From positions 3,993,001-4,057,000 of the forward strand of contig NC_089856.1 of the NCBI RefSeq assembly GCF_036373705.1: 64,000 nt of DNA, read 5' to 3'. The stretch's first letter is position 1. Each line of letters opens with the position of its first letter. Below, piece after piece: positions 39,641 through 51,986 of this stretch. The stretch is from Amia ocellicauda (lineage: Eukaryota; Chordata; Actinopteri; Amiiformes; Amiidae). The notes beneath the pieces are model-generated. The model saw nothing but the letters and a program-made list of their open reading frames with translations. It was not told the DNA's origin and searched no databases. The position numbers were made by a program, and so were the translations under genes.

Positions 39641-40560
39641 AAAAAATATACATTACCATTATAAATATCCATTGTTCATTTATTGAGAAACAGTGAAAAA
39701 AAAACAAAAAAGTAATCATTACTTAGTTGAAACTTGAAAAATAAGGAATAAGGAACCATTACTAAGGAATCAACTTCACAGAGGTAAAACAAAACTCATG
39801 CAAAATCCAAGAATCATAAGTGTATAAATCATAGGTAAAAAATAATGAAATCAAACAAGCAAGTGTCTAATGTATATAAACAAATACGTGTAATAAGTAT
39901 AAAGCCAGAAAACGAATAAATCAAGCCAAGCTAATTAAGTATTAATGTGCCACAAGTGACATTATGTTTGTGTTGGTTGTCACAATGGAAATTGCTTTTT
40001 AGGTGTTCTTGCTATTTTGCTTTTCTTTTTTGTTTTGTTGTTTAGTTTTATCCTACAAAACAACACAAATGTATTTGAATATAACTATAATTGATTCCCA
40101 TTTTAGTTTACCACAAAGGAATTTGAGAATACCATGATTTACCTTGATCGCTATTCGTATGGCATGCTTCCTCTGGTAAACTGGGCCGTATTGAAACAGT
40201 GTGTATTAAAGTACTGTGAGTGCACGTAAAAAACACAATAACACATTGTAACATTTGGGCAGTACCACAGTAAAACATGTTCACAGTGCACAGATCCTAT
40301 GGTAAATTGGCCAGGGAACACTTGCCTAAGGTTGGCACTTTGTACACCAAAGAGCAGATATTGTTTTTCAGTTGAACAAAAAGGAGATTTCAACATAAAC
40401 GAAACTGATACTTCTGTCTGGGAGTGAGTGTGAGTGTGAGAGTGGCTTCCTGAAGCAGCAGGAGGCGTGTTTTATTAGATTCAGATTTCGTTTTTTTCCA
40501 CAGATACCGTCTGTTACTTATTTTAGTTCTTCAAGTGGCTGTTTTTCTATCAAGACCAAA
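39641..40560. other. AT-rich sequence upstream of the GIMAP gene
   Basis: No coding potential is seen. The GIMAP promoter probably lies at its right edge. A TTTCGTTTTTTTC interferon-response-like string near 40486 is suggestive at most. Confidence 0.35.
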
Positions 40561-40751
40561 ACCGAGCAACAGAACTGGAAGAAAAGAAGCCCTGACTCAG
40601 AAGTATTGAAAGAATGCATGTTGCGAGAGGAGTTTTTTGGGTTTAAAAATCAGTTGAAAGACAGTGGGTGTGCCAAAGACAAAAGTCACAAAACAGGCCT
40701 GAGCACTGCTTTACACAAGCAATGCAGAAAGACTTTTAGCAACAGGAGACA

Positions 40752-43700
40752 ATGGCACAGATAGGTAAGTTCAATTCCATTTCCTTTTTTGCTGGGGTCC
40801 CACAGTCAAAATCACTTTTAACAGTAACCGCTACAGATCTTGTTTGTGTTTCTTATATTTTTTGTGACCTAAACTCTGGCTTCACTAAACTGAACTGATG
40901 GTGAACTGGGAAATGATTTGTTTGCTCTCATATCTACAGTTGATAGTACAGTAGTCTGCCCTGTATGCTTCCAAATATATGAGAAGCAACTTAATGTTTT
41001 GCCAGGCTATAGACCAATTTATGTTTTTCTGCATTACTGTATGTAAGTTTCTAAACACAGTATATTGTTTCTGTTTTTCACACATTATTTTAGCTTCCTA
41101 AAAATTCTGCTAAGCAACATTAACACTAGGCAGTGTTGTGTGTTAAATAAAAGATGCAACAACAGGTATGCTCAATATGTGACTGCTCTTTACAGTTTAT
41201 GCCTTTAAAGCAGTGCACTACTGAACTACAGCGCTGTAGGAAATGGCAGTAGAGATGGGCAGTTCGATTAATTTTGACTCAATGAATTTGATTCAGTTTA
41301 GTTTGGTGAATTTGTCCACATATTTGGTGCACTAACGTTGTGCCAAAGATTTTCCCAGTTGCTGTCATTAATCATGGATTGGTGGATTAAAACCGGTTCG
41401 CTAGTCAAGTACAAATCCAATGATAATGCTAGCAAAGTGCAAATACTTGAATCCAGTGATGATTTCAGAACAGAAAATACTGAAAATTGCATCCCTGTTT
41501 ATGGTCCACTGTCCACTGCAAGTGTCCACTGCTATTTGTAATTTAGCTAAATCCTCAGACGGCCTGTGTAGAAACAAAACAAAAGAACCACGATGAGAAT
41601 TTAAAATTGTGATTCTACTGAATGGGGGAAACTGAACATCCAATGCTATAATGTGTTTTGTGTTTGCAAACATTAGCCAACGAGCCAGGAAACCCACCAA
41701 ACTCAAAAGACACTTTGAATCCAAATACAACGAGTATATAGGGAAAACCAAGGTTTTCTGGAGAAAATGTAATTGTTGAAACGACACATAAAAAAATATG
41801 TTAGAAGTTTTTTTTTATTCAGGGGCGAATGCGAAGGCTACAAGGTATCTCTTGATTGCAAAAGTGGTAAAGACTACACTATTGGAGAGATCTTGGTAAA
41901 CCTGCTGCCAATTCAAAATCAAATTAGCAAAATTCAGTTGTCAGACGATACACTACGGCGGAGGATTACTTAATGGCTGAGAATGTTTAGAGCCAACTAT
42001 TTATAACAGTATTTTTCAATTCAAGTAGATGAGTCCACTGACTTAGTGAACAATGCACATCTCATGTTCTGTTAGGTACATTTTCTTGGGGGAGGTTCTC
42101 AGCGATTTTCTTATAAGTTTTAGACAAAGATATTCTAATCTCTTTCCTTCCAAACTTCTGATTGGTCAGATTTGGGGTAATAAAACTGAAATTCGAATCG
42201 AAGCAGTCTTTGCCATTCCTCTCCCTTGATTCCTACAGAATGTGTATTGGGGTGTGATGGCTTTGAGGAAAGTGAAAATGGTTCAAATGTTACCAAGAGT
42301 TTCTAACTCTTTATATTGTCAAGTTTTCGTTCTATCAGTTACATTTTCAAGTCCCTCAAAGCATGACCTTACAGTTGATACCAAACAAGCCAGGTGTTCT
42401 TTCTCGGTGATGTTAAATTTGAGTCTTTTTGGAATTTCAGGGGGGGCTGGTCTGATGCCCATGTCAGTGGAGGATCAATTAGGATGTGTGAATAATTCTC
42501 TCACCAAATGTTAATGTTGCATTGTATGTGAAATGGTTGTTTTAGATAATGGTCTTTGTTTTAAGACCAAACATGGCTTGAGCATGTTTTGGTTCTGAGG
42601 TAGAAGTACTTAAGTACCGAGGAAGAAGCTGGGTAACACTTCTGTTACCAGCATGTAGTTTCTCTGGAGACGTGGAATGACTGTCAAATGGGCTGCCATT
42701 CCACGTCTCCAGAGAAACTACATGCTGGTAACAGAAGTGTTACCCAGCTTCTTCCTCGGTACTTAAGTACTTCTACCTCAGAACCAAAACATGCTCAAGC
42801 CATGTCAGTCCAGCATTATATAGTGAATTTAAGGAGCTTAGCAAGTTTTTGTTATTTTTGCATGTTTCAAGACGATTTCATCAGAGACCAGATTTTCCCA
42901 CCACAGTGCCAACCTCCTGGGTCTCAACAGACTGGGCTTTGCTTTCCTCGACACCAGTGGGTCAGCTTTACACGCTGTTGTCTCACCATGGCATCAGCAA
43001 TGGCCTGCTCTGTTCGACGGCCTTGGTTGTCTGTCAGCATTCAACCACCTCCTCAACCCCTTCAGTGCACCCCGTCATCCAGCCGATGTAAATTGTGAAT
43101 TTCAATACTTGGTTGCACATCCCTTGCAGTCAATGCCGGCAGGCCTGTACTGCAGCTGTCTTTAGTTCCTGCTTGTTCTTGGGGTGAAATGCTGCTCAGT
43201 TGGATTCAGGTCAGTTGATTAACTTGGTCATTGCAGAACAGTCCACATCTTTGCCTTAAAAAAGTCTTGGGTTGCTTTCACAGTATCCAATGAGTTTTGA
43301 AGCTTTTGACTGAATCTGAGCAGATAATACAGCCCTAAACACCTCAGAATTCATCCTGCTGCTTTTGTCAGCAGTCACATCATCAATAAATACAAGGGAA
43401 CCAGTTCCCTTGGTAGCCATACATACCCATGCCATAACATGCTTCACAGATGAGGTGGTATGCTTCAGATCTTGAGCAGTTCCTTCCCTTCTCCATACTC
43501 TTCTCTTCCCATCATTCTGGTACAAGTTGATCTTTGTTCCAGAACTGTACAGGGTTCTTAAGATGTATTTTGGCAAACTCAAATCTGGTCTTCCTGTTTC
43601 CTGCTTACATCTTGTGGTAAACCCTCTGTATTTACTCTGGTGAAGTCTTCTCTTGATTACTGACTTTGACACAGATACTCTACCTCCTGCAGGGTGTTCT

Positions 43701-44875
43701 TGATCTGGCCAACTGTTGTGAAGGGGTTTTTCTTCACCAGGGAAATAATTCTTCTGTCATCCACCACAGCAGTTTTCAGTGGTCTTCTGGGCCTTTTGGT
43801 GTTCCTGAGCTCAACAGTGCATTCTTTCTGTTTAAGACTGGTCCTCCCCTATGCAGGTCATGGATAAGCTTGGGACCTCCACATTCCGCCTTTCTGACAG
43901 CAAAGTAAAGCACAGCAAAAGCAGATTAAAATCATAGAAAACCACTGAAAACTACAGGTCATAAAACATAAAAGGGGTATATTGGACGAAACAAGAGACT
44001 GGAGATAGGAAGGAGGTAATCAGCAAATCACAGTCTAATCTGACTTTGAATATTCTAACTGCTTAAAACGCTGAAATGAAAAAGTGTAATTAACATGTAA
44101 TAAACATGTTGTTTCCTTTTCTGTAGATGATGACTCATATCCAGATTACAGGATTGTACTGGTAGGAAGACCTGGCGTGGGGAAGAGTGCAACAGGAAAC
44201 ACTATCCTCGGTAATCGTCTGTTTCAGTCTAAAACACAAGAAGTGGCCGGAGCAGCAGGAGAGACTGATGGGAGACGAGTTGTTGTGATCGACACCCCAG
44301 ATTTCTTTGACTTAGCCAGTGCTAATCAAGCTGCTGTCATGGATTATTTATCTAAGACCCCCAGGGAACCCCGTGTGTTCCTCTTGGTGATGAAGGCCGG
44401 CAAGTTCAGCGATGGAGAGAAGATGATGCGACAGATGCAAGAGGACTTTGGCCCCAGAATCAATGAAAGCACCATAGTACTGTTCACCCACGGGGACCTT
44501 CTGGAATACAGAATTATGGAAGAATATATTGACAAGATCCCAGGACTGAAGGAGCTGATAGAAGAGTGTGGAGGTCGGTACCAAGTATTCAACAACACAG
44601 ACATCAGTGATCGTAAACAGGTGAGGAATCTGTTTGAACTGATTGAGAAGATAGCGTTTGTCAGGGCTGAGCTCAAAGCCAGACAGCTGAAGAGGATGGA
44701 GGAGTTGGTACAGCAGCAGCAGAGGGAGCTGGAGGAATTATTACAGGCACAGCAGCAGAATCTTAATGTGTTGATAAAAAAGCACAAGAACCAGATTGAG
44801 GAACTCTTGAAAAGGGAAGGGAAACTGCAGGAAGAGGCCCCAAAATCAAAGTCTTGGATACCTTTTCTTAAGTAG
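40752..44875 (+). CDS. GIMAP/AIG1-type GTPase
   Basis: An immune-associated nucleotide-binding GTPase. A short first coding exon (40752-40764, MAQI) ends at GTAAGT and joins in phase to 44127-44875, giving 253 residues and a TAG stop. Motifs are the P-loop GRPGVGKS (residues 17-24), G3 DTPD (59-62), the family's conserved box (LLVMKAGKFSDGEK, about 89-102), G4 THGD (124-127) and G5 FNN (158-160). A coiled coil (about 178-240, QQQQRELEELLQAQQQNLN) precedes the tail SWIPFLK. Between the P-loop and G3 it is about ten residues shorter than usual, and the switch I/G2 Thr block (SVTKxC in typical members) is absent. The 3.4-kb intron is full of transposon fossils. It may be a divergent paralogue or a functionally altered gene. 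Confidence 0.88.
41640..42110 (+). pseudogene. hAT transposase fossil (ZMYM6/SCAND3-like)
   Basis: Broken frames read KPTKLKRHFESKYNEY, LSDDTLRRRIT and VDESTDLVNNAHLMF in order. In hAT-derived proteins the corresponding blocks are PSKLKRHFETKH, PLSDNTVKRRI and LQLDESTDVANLAQL. Several frame changes and stops separate them. It lies within the GIMAP intron. Confidence 0.7.
42571..42805. repeat. Perfect palindrome, 109-bp arms, 17-bp loop
   Basis: The left arm 42571-42679 (ACATGGCTTGAG to CGTGGAATG) is exactly complementary to the right arm 42697-42805, with no mismatch found by eye. The loop is 42680-42696. It lies in the GIMAP intron, between the hAT fossil and the Tc1 fossil. No transposon terminus or target duplication is evident at its edges. 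Confidence 0.95.
43080..43915 (-). pseudogene. Tc1-like transposase fossil (third family)
   Basis: A minus-strand frame at 43672-43256 reads MSKSVIKRRLHQSKYRGFTT, KINLYQNDGKRRVWRREGT and GTGSLVFIDDVTADKSSRMN. These are hallmarks of another fish Tc1-like transposase. The N-terminal part continues in broken frames to about 43915 and the C-terminal part is degraded toward 43080. The first catalytic Asp block is mutated (SSGTKINLY in place of xDETKINLY). Confidence 0.85.
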
Positions 44876-45696
44876 CTTTTGTACCAAAAGCAGGACTAAC
44901 CTATACAAATGTTACCATTCTTCTTCTGATTATGATGATGATCATTATTTTAATTATTTGGCAGAGTTGCAAAGTTTACAAGAGAACAGTATGGTTGATA
45001 TACAGAACTACATTTGCTGCATTGTATAGTGTCATGCTGGGTAATACAGCAGTGTGTACTGGAATAGGAGACGGGTTATACACAAGTGTGTATGCAGCTC
45101 ACTAGAAAAATACATCACAAATGTGATAAGATAAATATATTTTTAATAAAATGTAAAACAAATGAATTTGTAAAAGCTGAATTATGTCGTACAATCTGTA
45201 TCGCCAGAATCTTAAAATATTAAATACATAGATTATTATTATAACAATATACATTATATTATATATATATTTTTTATGAATATGGATTGATTAATAAGTA
45301 TATATTTTATATGTGGTGCTTTTCAATTTCTGGTCTAGAAACAACTCCTGTATTCTCTTGTTTGATACCCCCCCTACATTTTCTCTTGTTTTAAGCCTCC
45401 ATACATACTAACTCTAAACTCTTAACTTTTAATGTTCAGTTCCTTTGGCTGATTGTCAATAGAAACAGTCTACTCCAATCTAATCCTTCTCCACTTAATT
45501 ATACCTGTATGATTTAACCTAGTTCCCAATAATAAAAAAATAAAAGAAGAATGTAACAGGTCGACCGTGTCATGGCTCAGCTTCTGGTGGGTGTGGGATT
45601 GTGGTTCCCCTAGTGTCGGTGGCTTCATTCTGGTGTTTCGGGTGTATCATCTCTCAGCAAGAACTTGTCCACCAGTGTTGCCTTCTCTCAGCCAGA
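44876..45696 (+). other. GIMAP 3' UTR and AT-rich spacer
   Basis: An AATAAA at 45145-45150 is a plausible poly(A) signal for the GIMAP transcript. The remainder is AT-rich without other features. Confidence 0.4.
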
Positions 45697-45817
45697 ACAT
45701 GGTTCCCAGCCTGTGGACAGAGGACCAGTTCAGCTGTGCGATCTGTGTATATCTTGAGGAATCCAGTTAGTATTCCCTGTGGACATAATTATTGTATGGG
45801 CTGTATTAAGAACTGTT
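45697..45817 (+). pseudogene. TRIM-type RING finger remnant, frameshifted
   Basis: The first frame reads LWTEDQFSCAICVYLEESS and stops. One frame over, the sequence continues RNPVSIPCGHNYCMGCIKNC and stops. Together they are the N-terminal RING of a fish TRIM protein (EDQFSCxICLxxLxxPVxIPCGHxYCMxCI), broken by a frameshift and cut off where the CR1 LINE begins. Confidence 0.75.
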
Positions 45818-45819
45818 AG

Positions 45820-46262
45820 ATCATAAGAACATAACAAAGTTTACAAACGAGAGGAGGCCATTCGCCCCATCGTGCTCGTTTGGTTTCCACTAAGTGATCC
45901 AAGGATCCTATCCAGTCTGTTTTTAAATGTTCCCAAATTGTCTCTTCAGCCACATCGCTGGGGAGTTTGTTCAGATTGTGACACCTCTCTGTGTGAAGAA
46001 GTGTCTCCTGTTTTCCGTTTTGAATGCCTTGAAGCCCAATTTCCATTTGTGTCCCCGGGTGCGTGTGTCCCTGCTGATCTGGAAAAGCTCCTCTGGTTTG
46101 ATGTGTTCGATGCCTTTCATGATTTTGAAGACTTGGATCAAGTTCCCACGTAGTCTCCTCTGTTCCAGGTTGAAAAGGTTCAGGTCCTCAGTCTCTCAGT
46201 AGGACATTCCCTTCAGACCTGGAAAAAGTCTGGTTGCTCTCCTCTGAACTGCCTCTAGACAT
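45820..46262 (-). mobile_element. CR1/L2-group LINE 3' fragment (reverse)
   Basis: This is the reverse complement of the LINE at 17880-18390, from the AAGAACATAACAAAGTTTAC tail inward. It abuts the TRIM RING remnant. Confidence 0.8.
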
Positions 46263-47272
46263 TTGAATTTCATCTGCATTGAATTTAATTTTGTGCTGCT
46301 ATGTCAGCCCACACTAGGTTAACCAGTTTACAAACCTATCCTCACATCTCAGAACAAATTCCTGACTATATAGAACAATGGAACACTAGAAGCAGCACAG
46401 GTTCACTCACACCTAGAAGTGTCACACCAGTTTAAATTACTTTATTCATGTATCATAATGAAAGACGAATAACCATTATATATTTACTTTTTATTACAAT
46501 GTATAATTGAACATCACTGTAATTTTAACCATTTTTAATATTTTTAACATTTGTTCTTCAGTACAAAATTAGAACAAATAAGAAAACGTTTAATAAAAAA
46601 TAAATCATTCAAGGAATTTTACAAAAAACTGAACAATCCACGGCTGAAACCCTCCCTTGTCAAGGCTCTGTCTTATTGTCATTTGCACGTCTCTCTCTTG
46701 CAAGTGCAGAAAATTATAGATGAAATGAGTGGTAAACTCAAGTGGATGAGGAGAGTAGAAAAATAGCCGGCAAAATAAAATATTGATTATGTAAAGAAGC
46801 TGTGCATTGTGAAAAGAATTTGATTTCTACAATATCTGTACTGAAGACGGGGAATGTTTTGGACTGTTTCTGTAACTGGAATTGCCACCAATGATCTGTG
46901 GATAATCTGAGGGTTCTGCTGTATAAAGTGTTGGGGAAGATAGTGTCCGACACTTGACTTTTCTGTACAGATTTAACTGTCGACGATGCTCGACTTTCAA
47001 ACCTGGAAAAGGGCGCTATAAAAAAGACGGGTGCTATGATCACGGATGCAAAGAACAATGTGAGACCTTTTCAGCATTATCTATACAATGGTTTTATTGT
47101 TGATGTTTAATGAACTGTTGTTTATTTTTAAAATGGCTCATATCATTGTTTTATTCATGTATGTAACCGATGTATGTGCTTATGAAATAAAATCCAATGT
47201 TGTCATTGATATAGAGCAAGTAACCAAGGATCTGATTTATGTTTGTTTGATTAGTGTACGATTAAATCACCT
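46263..47272. other. Spacer, nothing recognised
   Basis: A 71-codon frame at 46551-46766 (NNPRLKPSLVKALSYC) resembles no family I know. No other feature is supported. Confidence 0.35.
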
Positions 47273-47355
47273 GATTTTACATAAACCCATTGGTGGTCAC
47301 GACTAAGATAAGTAAAGATACAAAGTGTACATAAAAGTTTTTAAATTACAGCATA
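47273..47355 (+). repeat. 83-bp direct repeat, copy 1
   Basis: GATTTTACATAAACCCATTG through TTAAATTACAGCATA; it differs from the copy at 50458-50540 at three positions. Confidence 0.93.
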
Positions 47356-47939
47356 ATTAGATGTGTATGTTTATGGACACAAAAATACCACCCAATAAGA
47401 AAATACCGCAACAAAGCGGTAAGCATAAACGAAGACAAAAAAAACAGGGTAAATACAGTCACTTGTTTAGGCCCAAAAGGAATATAACTTTAGTAGTTTA
47501 TTCAAACACCACACTAATAACTAAGTTCTTCTATGTTATTATTGCAGGGCAGAAGGGGCATAAAAGAAACAAACAAAACATAACTATTCCTACAGTTTAT
47601 GATTAATTTAATTTAATTGTAGACCTAAATAAACAAAATACATGGAGGGATACTCACCGCCCAGCCACGGGAAGCCACAAAGAAAATACATCAAGGGAGA
47701 AGAAAAAAAGAAAACAAACAAATTCACAAAAGCAGACAAAAAACTCCAAACAAAAGCCAAAACAGTGGCACACAAAATTAGTGTCTATAGGCATCATGTC
47801 GAGGGAGGCCCCTACACCCAAGAGCTCTGGGACGTCTATAGGCTCAGGCAGAGCAGAGGCAGGTGCAGCGCATTTAGTTCTCCACCCATACAAGCTCAAT
47901 TAAAAAACATAGGTACTATACTGAAAATGAATAAAAGAC

Positions 47940-48190
47940 AAATTGTATGAAAACTTTTGTCATTGTTTTGTGTAATGTTGCAGAATGGTTCAGCAAGCTC
48001 CTCTGATGAAAGAGTTGTACTACAACTCAGCCAAAGCCGGTGGTTTTGGAGGTAAGAAGGGTTTTCAAAGAAAGCACTCGGAGGCTGAGGTTAATGCGAA
48101 TAATTTGTTTGTTTCAGTGTGGCTAATAGAGTATGATGCCTACACCCTACATAAACCTGGCAGTCAGGAAATAATATCTGCATTTTGATG
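47940..48190 (+). pseudogene. Polinton/Maverick-type integrase N-terminal remnant
   Basis: The frame 47985-48188 reads LMKELYYNSAKAGGFGG and, further on, WLIEYDAYTLHKP. Polinton-type integrases have LxxxYYxPxxPGSFGG and WLxxQDAYTLHKP at the same spacing, before the catalytic core. The core itself is missing; the frame stops soon after. The assignment is from motif memory, and a related retroviral-type integrase is possible. Confidence 0.5.
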
Positions 48191-48883
48191 TGACTTTACT
48201 GGATGATGTTTAAAGTCAAACGTATAATTTTACAGTTGAGCTACCCACTGTGATCGAACGTCGAAACCCAACTGGATAGTGCCCAAATGCACTAACGGAT
48301 TATTGTCAGTATAAACCGTGAAATATATTCCCCACAGATAGTCTTTGCATTTTTCAGGACTAGCCAATTTTAGTGCTCACAGCTCCAACTTAAACGAGCT
48401 GTAATTTTGTCAGGCAGATGTAGGCATATGATATTACTCTCTCTTGTCTCTCTTGCACTGGAGATAATACAGACTCTAGTCCCTCTAGCTTGGCGTCTGT
48501 ATTTAACCAAAATGAAAATTGTCATAAGCCAAAATGGGGGCACTCACCAAATGCGTCTTCAGGGTCTCGAACGCTGGCTGGCACTGTGTTGTCCAGGACA
48601 CAGGAGCATTATTTTTAGTTGATGCAGAATCTACCAGTGGGCTCAAAGACTGGACAGGCCACTTCAACAGTGTCTGGATACTGGTACTGGAACATAACGT
48701 CGGCCCATAGCACCATCTCGTTATGTGGGGGGATCAGTGTTGGCAATGTAGTCAGGCAGTCCCATTAGAAGGGTTCACCCACTCACCTATTGGTAGCCAG
48801 TCCTGGCTCTCCCTGAAACTTGGCCCATGCAGTACTCTGCCCCTCAAATAGCTGCTTCCAAATGGCCCTAATAATACTCATCC

Positions 48884-49570
48884 TCAAGAATCCCCTCTAT
48901 GGGCATGCATCCCTCTATCTCTTACAATGAGCACCCCCTTCTGTGGTACTGTGATCCCTCCAATCACAAAATCTAAAACTGCATAACCTACATACGGAAT
49001 TTTCAACCCATTGGCCGCCCGTAGGTTTAACCAGGACACTTCTTTATGGCTTCTTATGGTTATCCCCGCTAGGTGCTGGAAGAAAAAGGACTTGATAAAA
49101 AGAGTCGCTTGAGGGCCAGTGTCTAACACACAAGAGCGGAACCCTCTGGACTATAATTTCTACCCAAGGACACACCTCTACCAAATCGAGCTTCTGAACT
49201 GCCGCTCCCTTGACCTGACCCATGCCCACACACGCTACCGGGGTCAGGCTCACTGGACCTCCATTGTGGGCAGTGTCTCTGGATAGGTCCCCCTGTCCAC
49301 AAGCCATACAGATGTGGCGGCCCTTCTTGTCCAAGTGTCTATAGGGGGAATTGGTCGTGCTCCAAAGGGTTCCTTCCATTCCCCATTTTTAATTGGCCCA
49401 TCCTTTCCCCTTGAATTTGGGGATCCAGGGCACTCCAAAGAACCAAGGCATAGTAGTAATTGCCCCTGCTGCCAGTGGGGCTTGTCATGGGTGGTCTTGT
49501 GACAACAGTCTCCCTCACTACCCCAGAGGAGGGGACCCTCGCACCCCCCTCTATACATCCCCATGCAGGC
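48884..49570 (-). pseudogene. Ty3/gypsy gag-pol remnant (zinc knuckle and protease)
   Basis: Minus-strand frames encode a degraded CCHC knuckle (RHICMACGQGDLSRDTAH) and then a retroviral-type aspartic protease: MLDTGPQATLF, with the D-T-G active site, and RAANGLKIPYVGYAVLDF. Frames are split around 49044-49129. The reverse transcriptase is not present. Confidence 0.75.
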
Positions 49571-50457
49571 TCTGATCAGGATCTCAGCACACCCACCACA
49601 GACAAAAGGAATCGTAGTAATAACAGGTTTATTGATTACACAACACAGGGTGAGAAGTGTGTGTGATTTCTTAAAATATAAGGACGTTTCTAAATCCCCT
49701 TTAATAAACAGGGCGATAAGTAATTCTAAAAGCTGATAAAAGGCAATTCCTAAAATCTAATTCCCTAAGCTAATAATAATAAAAGAAACCCAAAATTAAA
49801 CAGAAACCTAATCTAATAAAATAATGCTTCCTTTTCCTGATCAAGTGAATAGCAGCAAATAATGAATGTGCAAAGATGTCAACAGCATACAGCTCACTCC
49901 CGGACACCTTCTTCCCTCTGGCAACTCTGCACCAGTAAGTCCCTCCTTGCAATGTCCAGGTCTTCTTAGTGCGCTTATCCATTTATCACAGTCTCCATTT
50001 CTCGACAGGAATGAAACGTCTAATGAGTTTCAGTGTTTGAAGTGATTACAGAGAGCAGGCAATATAAATTACCCGGCCTACAATTCAGGATTGTATGTGA
50101 AGCCAGGAGCAGATGCAGACTCTTTGCTAATGCTAATCCACTGTGGGGTGCTTTGCTATAGCAGATGTAGGAAAACAGAGAGTTTAGCCTTTCGGGAATC
50201 TGAAAGTTGGTCATTCCTCTCTTGTATGTATGTATGTATGTATGTATGTATGTATTTTACTTTCAAATAATATTCATCACTTATAACCCTACGGAACAAA
50301 ACTGTTGTTGGGCCACAATTTTGTTGTTATTGCTTTTAACATGAAAGTGCTCAATTTGCAGGATGAATTGACGACTTCTGCCTTTCTGAATAACTCAGAC
50401 AGATATGAGGTACTTTAATTTACTTAAAAGCAATTAAATATAACAGATATATTTATA
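49571..50457. other. Spacer with (TATG)n microsatellite
   Basis: A TATG tetranucleotide run lies at about 50224-50254. Otherwise nothing is recognised. Confidence 0.5.
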
Positions 50458-50540
50458 GATTTTACATAAACCCATTGGTGGTCATGACTAAGATAGGTAA
50501 AGATACAAAGTGTACATAACAGTTTTTAAATTACAGCATA
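50458..50540 (+). repeat. 83-bp direct repeat, copy 2
   Basis: Second copy of the repeat at 47273-47355, same orientation, about 96 percent identical by eye. Confidence 0.93.
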
Positions 50541-50599
50541 TTCAGGAAAGTTTGAAAGAAGTGAAGATTCTGCCCTCTGGGGCTGGAGGTACATACCTA

Positions 50600-51948
50600 C
50601 GCCAGGCGCAGACCTTGGAATCTCTGGGACTGCTCTCACCTGGTTCTCCTCCTACCTCAATGACCGGACCTACCAAGTGACATGGCGAGGTTCCTCATCC
50701 ATCCCTCAACCTCTCCTCACAGGCATATCCCAAGGCTCCGTCCTGGGCCCGCTCCTGTTCTCTCTCTACACTCGCTCCCTGGGCCCCCTCATCGTATCCC
50801 ATGGTTTCTCCTACCGCTTCTATGGTGATGATGCCCAGATCTTCCTGTCTTTTCCCTCTTCTGACCCTCTCATCCCCTCTCGCATCTCTTAATGTTTGTC
50901 TGCTATCTCCGCCTGGATGCACTCGCACCACCTCAAGCTCAGCCTCTCCAAATCAGATCTCCTGTATTTCCCCCACTCTTCCTCACCTTCTGCTGATCTC
51001 TCCATCTTGATCCCCTTGGAATCCACAACTCTCTCCCCTTCTTCTTCCACTAAAAATCTAGGAGTCACCCTCGATCCTGCGCTCTCCTACACCCAGCACA
51101 TCACCACACTGACATGCACCTGTAGATTCTTCCTGAGCAACATACGCCGAATCCGTTCCTTCGGCACCGACTACTCGACTCAGCTGCTCGTCCAGTCACT
51201 GGCCTGGACTACTGCAACTCCCTCCTGGCCGGCCTGCAACTACTACCCACTGCTCCAGCTCATCCAGAACTCTGCGGCTGGTCTGGTGTCTCTCTGCCCC
51301 GATTCACACACGCTACTCCACAGCTGCGATCCCTCCACTGGCTCCTGATAACGGCACGCATTCAGTTCAAGACTTTGACCCTCACCTACCGCTGTCTCGA
51401 CCACACTGCACCAAGCTACCTTCAGTCCCTCGTCTCCCCATACATCCCCTCCAGACCACTGAGCTCCTCCAGTGCCAGAAGACTAACTCTACCGCTTCTC
51501 CACTCTCCTTCCTCCAGAGCTGCTCCTTCTCATCCCTGGCCCCTAAATGGTGGAACGACCTTCCCATCGGTCAAAACAGTCCTTGACCTCCTTCCGGCGC
51601 TTACTCAAGACACATCTTTTCAGACAGTACTTGTAAAATTAGTCCTTTTAGTCACCATAAGATAGCACTTTTTATCATGCTTCATGTGTTACTAATACTT
51701 GTATTATTGATTGATTTCCTCCTTGCTCCCTTTCCCGTAGCCCTTGTCTGTAACCCTACATCTTGACAGCACTTACCTTTCACCGTCCAGGATGTAGGAC
51801 CTCACTTACTGTACTATTGTATTATATTTTGAATTGCTTTGTTTAAGGTAAATTTGCATTTGTAATGTTTGATGCCTTGTACTTAACTGTATTCTTGCAC
51901 TTTGTTTGCACTTATGTTGTAAGTCTGCCAAGAAATAAAAAAAAAAAA

Positions 51949-51986
<38 letters not shown>

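Noticed and set aside
40480..40500. Interferon-response element upstream of the GIMAP gene
   Set aside because: The match to GAAANNGAAA is loose and low-complexity, so it is not reported as a regulatory site.
46551..46766. 71-codon frame as a small Polinton protein
   Set aside because: Resemblance was too weak and only composition-like; kept as unassigned spacer.
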